This document shows positions 34,544 to 42,658 of a DNA stretch of 64,000 bases, in pieces. Each line of letters opens with the position of its first letter. Positions within the stretch are counted from its first letter, which is position 1. The notes beneath the pieces were generated by a model. It was not told where the DNA came from, searched no databases, and saw only the letters and a program-made list of their open reading frames with translations. Position numbers and translations under genes: made by a program. The stretch is from Sulfitobacter sp. D7 (GTDB lineage: Bacteria > Pseudomonadota > Alphaproteobacteria > Rhodobacterales > Rhodobacteraceae), in NCBI RefSeq assembly GCF_003611275.1, contig NZ_CP020694.1:2356001-2420000 (forward strand), given 5' to 3'.

Positions 34544-35992
34544 TCAGGCGCGCCAGAATTTCGCGGTGAACATGACGTAGACCGCCAGCAATTCCAGCCG
34601 CCCGATCCACATGGCGATGATCAAAATCCATTTCGCCGTGTCGTTGAGGCTGCTGAAATTCCCCGCAGGGCCGATGATCTCTCCCAGTCCCGGGCCGATG
34701 TTCGCCAGTGCCGCCGCTGCGCCCGAGACGGAGGTGACGAAATCCAACCCCGTCAGGCTCAGCGCGACCGAGATCAGCCCCAGCGACACCACGAAGAACA
34801 TGAAGAACGACATCACCGAGCTCAGCACGTCCGCCCCCACCGGGCGGCCATCATAGCGCGGGGTAAAGACGCCATGGGGCGAGCGGATCCGCCGCAACTG
34901 CGCGCGGATCGAGGCAAAGAGCAGTTGATAGCGGAAGACCTTGATCGAACAGGTGGTTGAGCCCGCGCAGCCGCCGATCAAGCCGATGAAAAAGAACAGC
35001 GCCACGGCAAAGCTGCCCCATTGCATATAATCTGCCGAGGCATAGCCGGTGCCGGAGATGATTGAAGTGATGTTAAAGACCGCCTCGCGCAAGATCCGCT
35101 CGGACTCGTAGGTCGTGCCGCTGCGCAGGACGAAAAAGACAATCACCACCAGAAAGGTCAAGGTCATGAAAAAGCCGCGCACCTGCGGGTCGCGGTGCAG
35201 GGCCACGGGGTTGCCGTTGATAAGCTGCACATAGCGCACGAAAGGCAGGGCTGCGAGGATCATAAAGATCGCCGCGACATATTCGGCGGGGCCAGAGAAG
35301 GTGCTGAACGAGGCATCGTAGTTAGAGAACCCCCCCGTCGACACAGTGGTCAGCGCATGAACCGTCGCGTCGAAGGTGCTCATCCCGAGGGCAAGATAGC
35401 TCAGCATACAAGCCAGCGTCAGCCAAAGGTAGATCACCGAAATCTGAGTCGCGATTTGCCCCGCGCGGGGCAGGATTTTTCCAAAGGTGTCAAAGGATTC
35501 AGATTTGAAAATCTGCATACCACCGACCCGCAACTCGGGCAGGAACACCATGGCGACCACGACGATACCGATGCCGCCCAGCCATTGCAGAATACCGCGC
35601 CAGATCAGCAACCCCTTGGGCAGGTCTTCTAACCCGGTCAGCACCGTGGCCCCGGTGGTCGTCAGCCCCGACATCGCCTCGAACATCGCGTCGGTGACGC
35701 TGGCATCGGTCGCGCCCAGCACGAAGGGCAAGGCCCCGAACAGCGGCAGCATCAGCCAGACGCCGGTGGTGAGCATAAATGTCTGTTGGATGGTAAGCCC
35801 TTCGCGGACCCCATTGGCGCTGGCAAGGGCGATCATACCGCCACCCAACGTCGTGATCAGTGCGCTTTCGACGAAGACCCACCAATGGCCCCGGCCCTCG
35901 GCCAGATCGACCAAGATCGGGATGATCATGGCAAGGCCAAGCACGGCCACCAAAAGGCCCACGACATATCCGACAGGTCGTATATCCAACAT
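34544..35992 (-). CDS. trkH: TrkH-family potassium uptake channel subunit
   Basis: The 482-residue membrane protein has about ten helices in four pore repeats with filter-like segments such as GLTTTGATVLTGLEDLP, ALTTVSTGGFSNYDASF and GCAGSTTCSIKVFRYQ. It would move K+ with a cytoplasmic TrkA partner, not encoded here. I start at the ATG at 35992 because MLDIRPVGYVVGLL is the canonical TrkH N-terminus; the longer frame begins with TTG and lacks support. Confidence 0.92.
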   Translation of the reverse strand: MLDIRPVGYVVGLLVAVLGLAMIIPILVDLAEGRGHWWVFVESALITTLGGGMIALASANGVREGLTIQQTFMLTTGVWLMLPLFGALPFVLGATDASVTDAMFEAMSGLTTTGATVLTGLEDLPKGLLIWRGILQWLGGIGIVVVAMVFLPELRVGGMQIFKSESFDTFGKILPRAGQIATQISVIYLWLTLACMLSYLALGMSTFDATVHALTTVSTGGFSNYDASFSTFSGPAEYVAAIFMILAALPFVRYVQLINGNPVALHRDPQVRGFFMTLTFLVVIVFFVLRSGTTYESERILREAVFNITSIISGTGYASADYMQWGSFAVALFFFIGLIGGCAGSTTCSIKVFRYQLLFASIRAQLRRIRSPHGVFTPRYDGRPVGADVLSSVMSFFMFFVVSLGLISVALSLTGLDFVTSVSGAAAALANIGPGLGEIIGPAGNFSSLNDTAKWILIIAMWIGRLELLAVYVMFTAKFWRA

Positions 35993-36037
35993 GGGCGCAG
36001 CGTTGGCTTGGCCGCTCGTCGCTGTCAAGCCGAGACG

Positions 36038-36065
36038 GGACCGGGGCGCGATTTGGCCCCGGTCC
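36038..36065. terminator. Hairpin between DUF1127 gene and trkH
   Basis: GGACCGGGG (36038-36046) pairs perfectly with CCCCGGTCC (36057-36065) around a 10-base loop. No T-run follows on the minus strand. It may stabilise the 3' end of the DUF1127 mRNA or weakly terminate it. Confidence 0.4.
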
Positions 36066-36073
36066 GTGTCGTC

Positions 36074-36322
36074 TTAGATGTAGTAGAGGTCTTTGAAAAC
36101 GTGGTGAACGATGTCGTCACGCTTGATGCCCATGGCGGACAGTTCTTCGTCGCTTTTCGCTTGCAGGCCTTGGACCTGCTCAAAACGGCGGTGGGCGGTG
36201 GAGCCCACCATGATGCCATGGCCGATCCCCGCAAAAAAGCGACGCAGACCGGCGCCGGCGCGCCGCAGCCCTTCAAAGGGAGAGACGGAGTGGGCGGGAT
36301 GAGCAGTGCTCTGGTAGGTCAT
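36074..36322 (-). CDS. Second DUF1127-domain protein
   Basis: The 82-residue protein has the DUF1127 signature in its C-terminal half (HRRFEQVQGLQAKSDEELSAMGIKRDDIVHHVFKDLYY), with a positively charged N-terminal part (LRRAGAGLRRFF). It is distinct from the DUF1127 protein at 637-849: longer, and with no CCTCCTCCC hairpins nearby. Its upstream 215-base gap carries a 15-base palindrome. Small DUF1127 proteins are often stress or stationary-phase induced; the role here is unknown. Confidence 0.82.
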   Translation of the reverse strand: MTYQSTAHPAHSVSPFEGLRRAGAGLRRFFAGIGHGIMVGSTAHRRFEQVQGLQAKSDEELSAMGIKRDDIVHHVFKDLYYI

Positions 36323-36371
36323 CTGATTGCCTTTGCAATTTCCAGTATTTCGATGACCGCTAGATAGGCAA

Positions 36372-36386
36372 TGCTGCGCCGCAGCA
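36372..36386. promoter_or_regulatory. 15-base palindrome TGCTGCGCCGCAGCA upstream of DUF1127 gene
   Basis: The palindrome contains CTGC-GCC-GCAG, the PhaR-type operator pattern, and sits 50 bases before the start codon. The rest of the 36323-36537 gap holds a GCATAGC element (36411-36417) like that of the DUF1127 control blocks at 162 and 540, but nothing else I can name. Confidence 0.35.
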
Positions 36387-36537
36387 GAACCGACGTTTTC
36401 GCATAGCCGCTGGTCGGGACTTGCAGGGCTGACGGGGCGACAATCGCCATATCTGCGCTAAGTCACCCGGAATGCCCCGCAAAGGGGCGCGGCGCGGGAC
36501 GCGGACAACCATCGCGCGATTGCCGCGCAGCGCCGGG

Positions 36538-37629
36538 TCAGCCCACGTGAAAGAGCGTGTTGAAAAGCTTGGGGTCGATGCTCTGCGCCGCGAAGGTCTC
36601 GCCTTGGGTCAGCACGCTGATCGCATCATGGCTGTGCAAGCTTTCTTGATGGCTGGCGACGATGCGGAAATCCCCCACCCGTCCATCGGCCAAAAGCTGT
36701 TCACAAAACAGCCGCGCGGCATCCTCAACAAAGATCGGATTCGCGGCGTTGAGTTCGGCGAACGCCTGTTCGTCCTCGCGCTTGACCATGACCTGCGTCT
36801 CGGTCGGCACGGCGCGGCGGCAAATCTCGATGAGGTCTTCGAACCACAGGCAATCGCCCTCGTCCTGCGTCTCGACCGAAATGCGCGCCACGGAGCGCTG
36901 CGAATGCGGCGTGGCCAATTGCCCCCGCGTTTCCCGCGCATGTTCGCTGAGTTCCAGCGAACAGGGGCAGGTGCTGGAATAGACGTAATCGAGATGCACG
37001 ATCTTTTTGCGCTCTCCGTCCTGCTCAACCAACTCCAGCGCGATGTCGTAATACTGATAGCCCGTCAGCCCCGAGCGCAGGCTGGCGATCTTCATCGGAA
37101 AAGAGAATCGCATCTGAATCCGTGCGTCCAAGCTTTCGAGATCGGTCTTATAATCATCCAGCGCCGCTTCGATCACCTCAAAGCTAAAGGTCGCCTCCGC
37201 ATGGCGGTAAAAGCTTCGCATGATGCGGGACATGTTGATGCCCTTCTTTTCCGCATCAAGCGACACCGAACCGGTCACAGAGGTTTCCAGCCGCATATCC
37301 CCGCCCTCACGGCTGCGATAGCGGATCGGCAGGCGAAAGTTCGAGATGCCGACATGCTGGATCAACTGCTGCGCGCCCCGGATCAGGCTGGAGGGGCCGT
37401 TTTGCAAATCAGGCAAGCTCGCGCGGTAGTTGTCACCCGCGGTGAAGTCTTCGGGGTAGGCACGGCTCAGCGCCGGGTAGTCGGCGGGCGCGAGCATCCG
37501 CGCCATCGCCGGGTCAAGGGCTGCAATCTCTGCCGGGGTGGCCGTTTCGGCCCAAGCGCGCAGGGTGGCGAGCGCAGCCTCCGCAGCGCTTCGATCCGGT
37601 GTTTCGGACATCTCAGTCACGATGTTCAT
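36538..37629 (-). CDS. folE2: GTP cyclohydrolase FolE2
   Basis: The 363-residue protein is a FolE2 (type IB) GTP cyclohydrolase making dihydroneopterin triphosphate, the first step of folate synthesis. The metal-ligand Cys lies in STCPCSLELSEHARETRGQ, and the family end DFRIVASHQESLHSHDAISV is present. FolE2 enzymes can use metals other than zinc and in some bacteria are induced by zinc limitation, but no Zur box is evident. I start at MNIVTEMSETPDRSAAEAAL (37629). Confidence 0.95.
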   Translation of the reverse strand: MNIVTEMSETPDRSAAEAALATLRAWAETATPAEIAALDPAMARMLAPADYPALSRAYPEDFTAGDNYRASLPDLQNGPSSLIRGAQQLIQHVGISNFRLPIRYRSREGGDMRLETSVTGSVSLDAEKKGINMSRIMRSFYRHAEATFSFEVIEAALDDYKTDLESLDARIQMRFSFPMKIASLRSGLTGYQYYDIALELVEQDGERKKIVHLDYVYSSTCPCSLELSEHARETRGQLATPHSQRSVARISVETQDEGDCLWFEDLIEICRRAVPTETQVMVKREDEQAFAELNAANPIFVEDAARLFCEQLLADGRVGDFRIVASHQESLHSHDAISVLTQGETFAAQSIDPKLFNTLFHVG

Positions 37630-37706
37630 TGCGCGGCCCTCCGGTCTGTCATCCTCAATGTATGATGCGCGGGGCCAAAATGCCACCGCGCCTGCGACAC
37701 ATCAGG

Positions 37707-38897
37707 TCAGGCTTGCGCCGCCGCGTCCAAGGCTTGCAACAGATCGGCCTTGAGATCGCCGGTATATTCTAGCCCCACGCTGACCCGCACGAGGCCCGGC
37801 GTAATGCCCAAAAGGTCTTTGGTTTCCTGCGGCAAACGCTGGTGCGTCGTGGTGGCCGGGTGGGTCACGATGGTCTTCGCATCGCCAAGGTTGTTGGAAA
37901 TCACCCCCACCTGCAGCGCATTCAGGAACGCGAAAGCAGCCGCTTTGCCGCCCTTGAGGTCAATCGAGAGCACGGTGCCCCCTGCCCCCATCTGCTTCAT
38001 CGCAAGCGCGTTTTGCGGATGCGCGGAGAGGCCGGGGTAAAGCACCCGCGCCAGTTCGGCGTGGCCCTCCAGCGCTTCTGCCAATTCCTGTGCGCTGGCC
38101 GCCTGTGCCCGCACCCGCAGGTCGATGGTTTCCAACCCCTTGAGCATGATCCACGCGGTGAAGGGGCTCATCGAGCCGCCGGTGTGTTTCATATAAGGCT
38201 CAAGCGTGCCACGGATGAAATCGCGGCTGCCCAGCACCACACCGCCAAGCGCGCGGCCCTGCCCGTCGATATGTTTGGTCGCCGAATAGACCACCACATC
38301 CGCCCCCTGCGAAATCGCGCGGGAGAATACCGGCGTGGCAAACACGTTATCGACCACCACCAGCGCGCCCTTAGCATGGGCCAGCTTAGCGACGGATTCG
38401 ATGTCGATCACCTCAAGCGTGGGGTTGGCAACGGATTCAAAGAACACCGCGCGGGTGTCATCCCGGATCGCCGCCTCCCATGCGCCCAGATCGCTGCCGT
38501 CGACGAAGGTGACCTCAACGCCATAGCGGCCAAGGATTTCTTCGAGCACATAGATACAGGAGCCGAAAAGCGCCCGGGCCGACACCACATGATCGCCCGC
38601 CTTCAGCATCGAGATCAGCGCGCCCGACACCGCCGCCATGCCGCTGGCGGTGGCGAATGCGTCTTCGGCCCCTTCCAGCGTGGCGATACGGTCTTCGAAC
38701 ATCGCGACCGTCGGGTTGCCGTAGCGGGCATAGATGAACTCATCCGGGCCAGTTTCCTCGAACCGGGCCTCGGCCTGTTCGGCACTGTCATAGACGAACC
38801 CTTGGGTGAGGTAGATCGCCTCGCTCACCTCGCCATATTGGCTGCGGCGGGTGCCTGCGTGGATCGCTTGGGTGCGCGCGTGACGGTCGTTGCTCAT
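37707..38897 (-). CDS. metZ: O-succinylhomoserine sulfhydrylase
   Basis: The 396-residue Cys/Met-metabolism PLP enzyme makes homocysteine from O-succinylhomoserine and sulfide. Features: the opening TQAIHAGTRRSQYGEVSEAI, the substrate motif YARYGNPTV, the PLP lysine in VYSATKHIDGQGR (about residue 207), and the end VRVSVGLEYTGDLKADL. MetZ rather than MetB/MetC is inferred from length, the alphaproteobacterial setting and the SAM-II riboswitch. The ATG at 38897 lies 35 bases after the riboswitch terminator T-run. Confidence 0.93.
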   Translation of the reverse strand: MSNDRHARTQAIHAGTRRSQYGEVSEAIYLTQGFVYDSAEQAEARFEETGPDEFIYARYGNPTVAMFEDRIATLEGAEDAFATASGMAAVSGALISMLKAGDHVVSARALFGSCIYVLEEILGRYGVEVTFVDGSDLGAWEAAIRDDTRAVFFESVANPTLEVIDIESVAKLAHAKGALVVVDNVFATPVFSRAISQGADVVVYSATKHIDGQGRALGGVVLGSRDFIRGTLEPYMKHTGGSMSPFTAWIMLKGLETIDLRVRAQAASAQELAEALEGHAELARVLYPGLSAHPQNALAMKQMGAGGTVLSIDLKGGKAAAFAFLNALQVGVISNNLGDAKTIVTHPATTTHQRLPQETKDLLGITPGLVRVSVGLEYTGDLKADLLQALDAAAQA

Positions 38898-38931
38898 GTA
38901 TCTCATCCTTCCGGCCCGACCTTGCGGGCAT

Positions 38932-38970
38932 AAAAAAACCCCAGACGCGGCCAAGCGAAAGGGGGTCTTT
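38932..38970 (-). terminator. Intrinsic terminator in the metZ leader (riboswitch expression platform)
   Basis: On the minus strand AAAGACCCC pairs with GGGGTTTTT around a 20-base loop and is followed by the T-run. It lies eight bases downstream of the SAM-II aptamer and ahead of the metZ start, which is where a SAM-responsive terminator belongs. Confidence 0.75.
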
Positions 38971-38977
38971 CATCCTG

Positions 38978-39031
38978 ACCTTTTAGCGGCATGTTTAACG
39001 TGGCCCACAATCCGGTAACAAATCGCCACGC
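38978..39031 (-). promoter_or_regulatory. SAM-II riboswitch aptamer upstream of metZ
   Basis: On the minus strand the leader has P1 arms CGTGGC (39030-39025) and GCCACG (39004-38999), with GATTTGTTACCGGATTG between them, then TTAAACATG, and the conserved tail GCCGCTAAAAGG (38990-38979). These are the conserved blocks of the SAM-II pseudoknot (GATTTG, CCGN-ATTG, GCTAAAAGG). SAM binding would lower homocysteine synthesis. The gene behind it (metZ) is a classic SAM-II target. Confidence 0.85.
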
Positions 39032-39096
39032 GGGGTGGATTACGCCGCGCGACGCTGCAGGTCAACAGTTTCGCGCGGGCATGGTTTAAATTCGGG

Positions 39097-39702
39097 TCAG
39101 CTTTGATCTTTCTTCTCGCCGTAGGCTTCGAACAGCTTGCCCTGCGCCATGAAGAAAACGAAAATCGCCGCCGTCAGGCCGAAGGTTTTGAAATAGACCC
39201 ATGTGTCGGTCGAAAAGAACCGCCAGATCAGCTCATTCGCCAACGCGAGGCCAAAGAAGAAAAACATCAGCCGCTTGGTCAGCAGCATCCAGCCCTCATC
39301 GCGCAGGGGCATCATCTCTTCCATGACGTATTTCAGATAGGACTGCCCGCGCAGCAGGCCAACCGCCAAAAGGCCGCCAAAGAGCACATAGATCAACGTC
39401 GGTTTCATCTTGAAAAAGCGGTCGTCGTTCAGCCAGACCGACAGCCCGCCAAAGATCACTACCAGCACCACGGTGGCGACCTGCATCCGGCTCAGCTTGC
39501 CCGTCAGCGCCCAGAGCGCGCCGGTCGACAGCACCAGCAAAGGCACGAACATCGCGGTGACGACGATGAAGCCATCGTACTCCGTGCCGCCGAAGGTATA
39601 GGTATTATCCTTCAGCCACAGATAGGCGACGAGGAAGGCCAACACCGGCCCATATTCCAAGCCTGCACGCAGCATTGGGTTGATCTCTCTTGGTTCTGAC
39701 AT
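39097..39702 (-). CDS. Inner-membrane septation protein IspZ/YciB
   Basis: The 201-residue protein has five or six membrane helices and family segments GPVLAFLVAYLW, MKPTLIYVLFGGLLAVGLL and LIWRFFSTDTWVYFKTFGL. YciB/IspZ proteins are linked to septum formation and envelope stress, with no known enzyme activity. AAGGA precedes ATG 39702, and its start overlaps the 3' end of the upstream EamA gene only by a few bases of spacing (11 bases apart), so the two are probably co-transcribed. Confidence 0.9.
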   Translation of the reverse strand: MSEPREINPMLRAGLEYGPVLAFLVAYLWLKDNTYTFGGTEYDGFIVVTAMFVPLLVLSTGALWALTGKLSRMQVATVVLVVIFGGLSVWLNDDRFFKMKPTLIYVLFGGLLAVGLLRGQSYLKYVMEEMMPLRDEGWMLLTKRLMFFFFGLALANELIWRFFSTDTWVYFKTFGLTAAIFVFFMAQGKLFEAYGEKKDQS

Positions 39703-39712
39703 GCCTGTTCCT

Positions 39713-40615
39713 TCAGCCGCCCATTTCAACAATCACCGCCCCGGCCGCGATCAACGCCATCAGCGCGACGCGGCGCGGGCCGACGGTTTCTTTCAGCACC
39801 AGCACGCCGATCAGCGCGGCAAAGACGGTCGATGTCTCGCGCAGCACTGCCGCCTCGCCCACCTTATCAAGCCGCGTGGCCAGCATGACCGACCCAAAGC
39901 TCGCAAAAGCGATAAACCCGCCGATCACGCCGCGCAGCATCAGCGGCGCGACCTCGGGTGGGTTCTCCATCCGGTGCCAGCGCCGCCATGCAATCACCGG
40001 CATCACCAACCCGTCGATCATGAAAAACCACGCGAGAAAGGTAAACGGGTCCGCCGTGGCGCGAATGCCATAGGCGTCATATGTGGTGTAAAGCGCCACG
40101 AACAAGCCCGTCAGCACCGCAAGCCCCAAGGCCGCGTGCAGCGTATCGCGCGCCGCGACCAGATTGCGCAGATTATAAACCGCCAGCCCGAAGATACCGC
40201 TCAGCAGCACGGCCACACCCAGCCACTGCACCGCGTTGAAGCGCTCGCCAAAGATCAGATAGGCGCCGACCACGGCAAACAGCGGCCCCGTGCCGCGCAC
40301 CACCGGGTAGACCACCGTATAAGCACCCTTGGTATAGGCCCAAGCCTGTAACAGTTTATAGATCACATGGATCACGAAGGCGCCGAGGAAGATCAGCCAC
40401 ATATGCGGCTCGGGCCATGGCACGACGAACAGCGCAAAGGGCGCGGCCATCACACCATAGGAGACATCAATCGCCCCGCGCGTGAGCCACGGATCATGCC
40501 GCCCCTTTTGCAGCGCGCCAAAGACCGCATGCAAAAAGGCCGCCGAAAGCGCCAACCAAAGCGCCGCGGTATGGCCCGCGGGCGTGCCTTCGATCGACAG
40601 GATCCATTCGGTCAT
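39713..40615 (-). CDS. EamA-type (DMT superfamily) transporter
   Basis: The 300-residue protein has ten predicted transmembrane helices. Its second EamA repeat begins near residue 145 (LHAALGLAVLTGLFVALYTTYDAYG), and VRGTGPLFAVVGAYLIFGER closes the first. The substrate is unknown. It is unlike the EamA protein at 20071. It precedes ispZ on the same strand (11 bases apart) and is divergent from mgtC (63 bases). Confidence 0.87.
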   Translation of the reverse strand: MTEWILSIEGTPAGHTAALWLALSAAFLHAVFGALQKGRHDPWLTRGAIDVSYGVMAAPFALFVVPWPEPHMWLIFLGAFVIHVIYKLLQAWAYTKGAYTVVYPVVRGTGPLFAVVGAYLIFGERFNAVQWLGVAVLLSGIFGLAVYNLRNLVAARDTLHAALGLAVLTGLFVALYTTYDAYGIRATADPFTFLAWFFMIDGLVMPVIAWRRWHRMENPPEVAPLMLRGVIGGFIAFASFGSVMLATRLDKVGEAAVLRETSTVFAALIGVLVLKETVGPRRVALMALIAAGAVIVEMGG

Positions 40616-40678
40616 CGCGGAACCACCACAGCGGCGAGAGGTTTATTCCTCAAAACCTTTATCACCAACGGAAATTCC

Positions 40679-41164
40679 ATGTTTGAAAGCCTGCTCGCCG
40701 ACCTGACCAACAGTTTTTCCAAAGTGCCCGTCACTGTCGCTGCCGCGCGGCTGCTGATGGCCGCGTTTCTGGCGGGCGTTGTGGGGTTTGAGCGCGAGCG
40801 GCGGGACAAGCCTGCGGGGCTGCGCACACATATCATGGTGGCCATCGCGGCCTGCCTGTTCATCATCATCGGGCAAGAACTGGGCAGTCTGGAGTTCGGA
40901 GAGGGCGACCAGATGCGCTTTGATCCGCTGCGTTTGATCGAAGCGGTCACGGCGGGCGTCGCCTTCCTTGCCGCGGGGATCATTTTCACCTCCAACGGCG
41001 AAGTGCGCAACATCACCACCGGCGCGTCGATGTGGTTGGCCGGTGCCATTGGTCTTGCTTGCGGCGCGGGGCAGATTTTGCTCGCCTGTCTTACGGCAGG
41101 GATTGTGGTCAGCGTTCTGACGGTATTGCGCTGGATCGAGCGAAAGCTCGGCACCCACGAGTAA
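40679..41164 (+). CDS. MgtC/SapB family membrane protein
   Basis: The 161-residue protein has four to five membrane helices and the MgtC core: AARLLMAAFLAGVVGFERERRDKPAGLRTHI, then AVTAGVAFLAAGIIF and TTGASMWLAGAIGLACG. It lacks the C-terminal ACT-like domain of pathogen MgtC. Short MgtC/SapB proteins are of uncertain function, often tied to Mg2+ stress or ATP synthase control. I start at ATG 40679; the upstream part of the frame overlaps the divergent gene. Confidence 0.87.
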   Translation: MFESLLADLTNSFSKVPVTVAAARLLMAAFLAGVVGFERERRDKPAGLRTHIMVAIAACLFIIIGQELGSLEFGEGDQMRFDPLRLIEAVTAGVAFLAAGIIFTSNGEVRNITTGASMWLAGAIGLACGAGQILLACLTAGIVVSVLTVLRWIERKLGTHE

Positions 41165-41197
41165 TCAGAGCCGCCGCGCAGGGCGACCAAGGCGTCG

Positions 41198-42562
41198 CTA
41201 GGCATCCGTACCAACCAATGCGGCGGCAAATTCATCGGGATCAAACGGGGACAGATCGTCAATCTGCTCGCCCACACCCACCGCATGGATCGGCAGACCG
41301 AAACGATCCGCCAGCGCCACCAGAACGCCCCCCTTTGCGGTGCCGTCGAGTTTGGTCATAACCAGACCGCTGACGTCGGAAATCTCTTGAAAAACCTTCA
41401 CTTGGTTCAGTGCGTTCTGCCCGGTCGTCGCGTCCAGCACCAATAGGGTGTTATGCGGCGCGGTCTCATCCTTCTTGCGGATGACGCGGACGATCTTGGC
41501 CAATTCCTCCATCAGGTCGCCCCGGTTTTGCAAACGGCCTGCGGTGTCGATCAGCAGCAAATCGGCGCCTTCCTCCTGCGCGCGGCCCATGGCGTCGAAG
41601 GCAAGGCTGGCGGGGTCGCTGCCCTGCGCTGCGGTCAGCACAGGCACCCCTGCGCGTTCACCCCAGACCTGCAATTGCTCCACCGCGGCGGCGCGGAAAG
41701 TGTCACCGGCGGCGATCACGACCTTCTTGCCCGCCGCACGAAATTGCGAGGCCAACTTGCCGATGGTCGTCGTTTTGCCCGAGCCGTTCACGCCGACCAC
41801 CAGCACCACCTGCGGGGTCTTGGAGTAGATCGGCAGGGGCCGCGCCACAGGCTCCATGATGCGGCTGACTTCGCTGGCGAGCAGTTGTTTGATCTCTGCC
41901 ACTGACAGTTTCTTGCCAAAGCGCCCTTCGGCCATGTTGGCGGTGACCCGCAAGGCCGTATCGACGCCCATGTCGGCGCTGATCAACAACTCTTCGAGCT
42001 GTTCGAGCATCTCGTCATCCAGCGCGCGGCGCACAACTGGCTGCGCTGCGCTGCGGCCCATCAGACGACCCAGAAGGCCCGGCTTCGCAGGGGCGGCCTC
42101 TGCTTCGTCGAGCGCAGGCGCGACCGGGGTCATGGCTTGGCGCAGGTCCACGGCGGGCGGCACTTCGTCGGGGGCCGGAGCGGGGACTGGATCGACCGCT
42201 GGCGGCACCTGCTCGGGTTCGGGCGTGGGCTCCGGGTCTGCGGGCTCAGATGGCACCGCTGGCGCGGGCTGAGGGGTGGGCTCGGGAATGGTGACGGGCT
42301 CGGGCGTCGGCTCGGGCGTTGGTTCTGGCATTGGAGCGGGTTCGGGGGTTTCCTCCTCCTGCTCAGCTGCCAACATCGGGCCGCTGTCGTCCTGCCCATC
42401 GGGCATCACATCCGACGCCGCGCCGGGCTGGTCCATCACCGCATCCACGGGGGCCGCTTCGGCCTCCGTTTCGCCGCCATCGCTGACTATCGCCTCTAGC
42501 CCCTCGTCGATCTTGGACGAGGATTTGAACAAGCGGTCCTTGAGCTTCGTGAAGAAGGCCAT
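41198..42562 (-). CDS. ftsY: Signal recognition particle receptor FtsY
   Basis: The 454-residue GTPase docks SRP-ribosome complexes at the membrane. An acidic A domain (about 1-170) has a Pro/Glu tract (EPTPEPTPEPVTIPEPTPQP). The NG domain has VGVNGSGKTTTIGKLA (G1), DTFRAAAVEQLQVW, LLIDTAGRLQNRGDLMEEL (G3), DATTGQNAL and TKLDGTAKGGVLVAL (G4), and the end IGVGEQIDDLSPFDPDEFAAALVG-like. Start at MAFFTKLKDRLFK (42562) matches the family N-terminus. Confidence 0.97.
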   Translation of the reverse strand: MAFFTKLKDRLFKSSSKIDEGLEAIVSDGGETEAEAAPVDAVMDQPGAASDVMPDGQDDSGPMLAAEQEEETPEPAPMPEPTPEPTPEPVTIPEPTPQPAPAVPSEPADPEPTPEPEQVPPAVDPVPAPAPDEVPPAVDLRQAMTPVAPALDEAEAAPAKPGLLGRLMGRSAAQPVVRRALDDEMLEQLEELLISADMGVDTALRVTANMAEGRFGKKLSVAEIKQLLASEVSRIMEPVARPLPIYSKTPQVVLVVGVNGSGKTTTIGKLASQFRAAGKKVVIAAGDTFRAAAVEQLQVWGERAGVPVLTAAQGSDPASLAFDAMGRAQEEGADLLLIDTAGRLQNRGDLMEELAKIVRVIRKKDETAPHNTLLVLDATTGQNALNQVKVFQEISDVSGLVMTKLDGTAKGGVLVALADRFGLPIHAVGVGEQIDDLSPFDPDEFAAALVGTDA

Positions 42563-42658
42563 CGGCGTCTCCCATGCAGTTTCGTCTTGATCTATAGGCT
42601 TGCCCGCGCAGATGGAAGAGCGCCTAGGGCAGATCAAGGCAACCGAGAGGGGCCGCGG

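Noticed and set aside
42130..42499. Pro/Glu repeat frames opposite the FtsY A domain as separate genes
   Set aside because: They are alternative readings of the low-complexity EPTPEP codons of ftsY.
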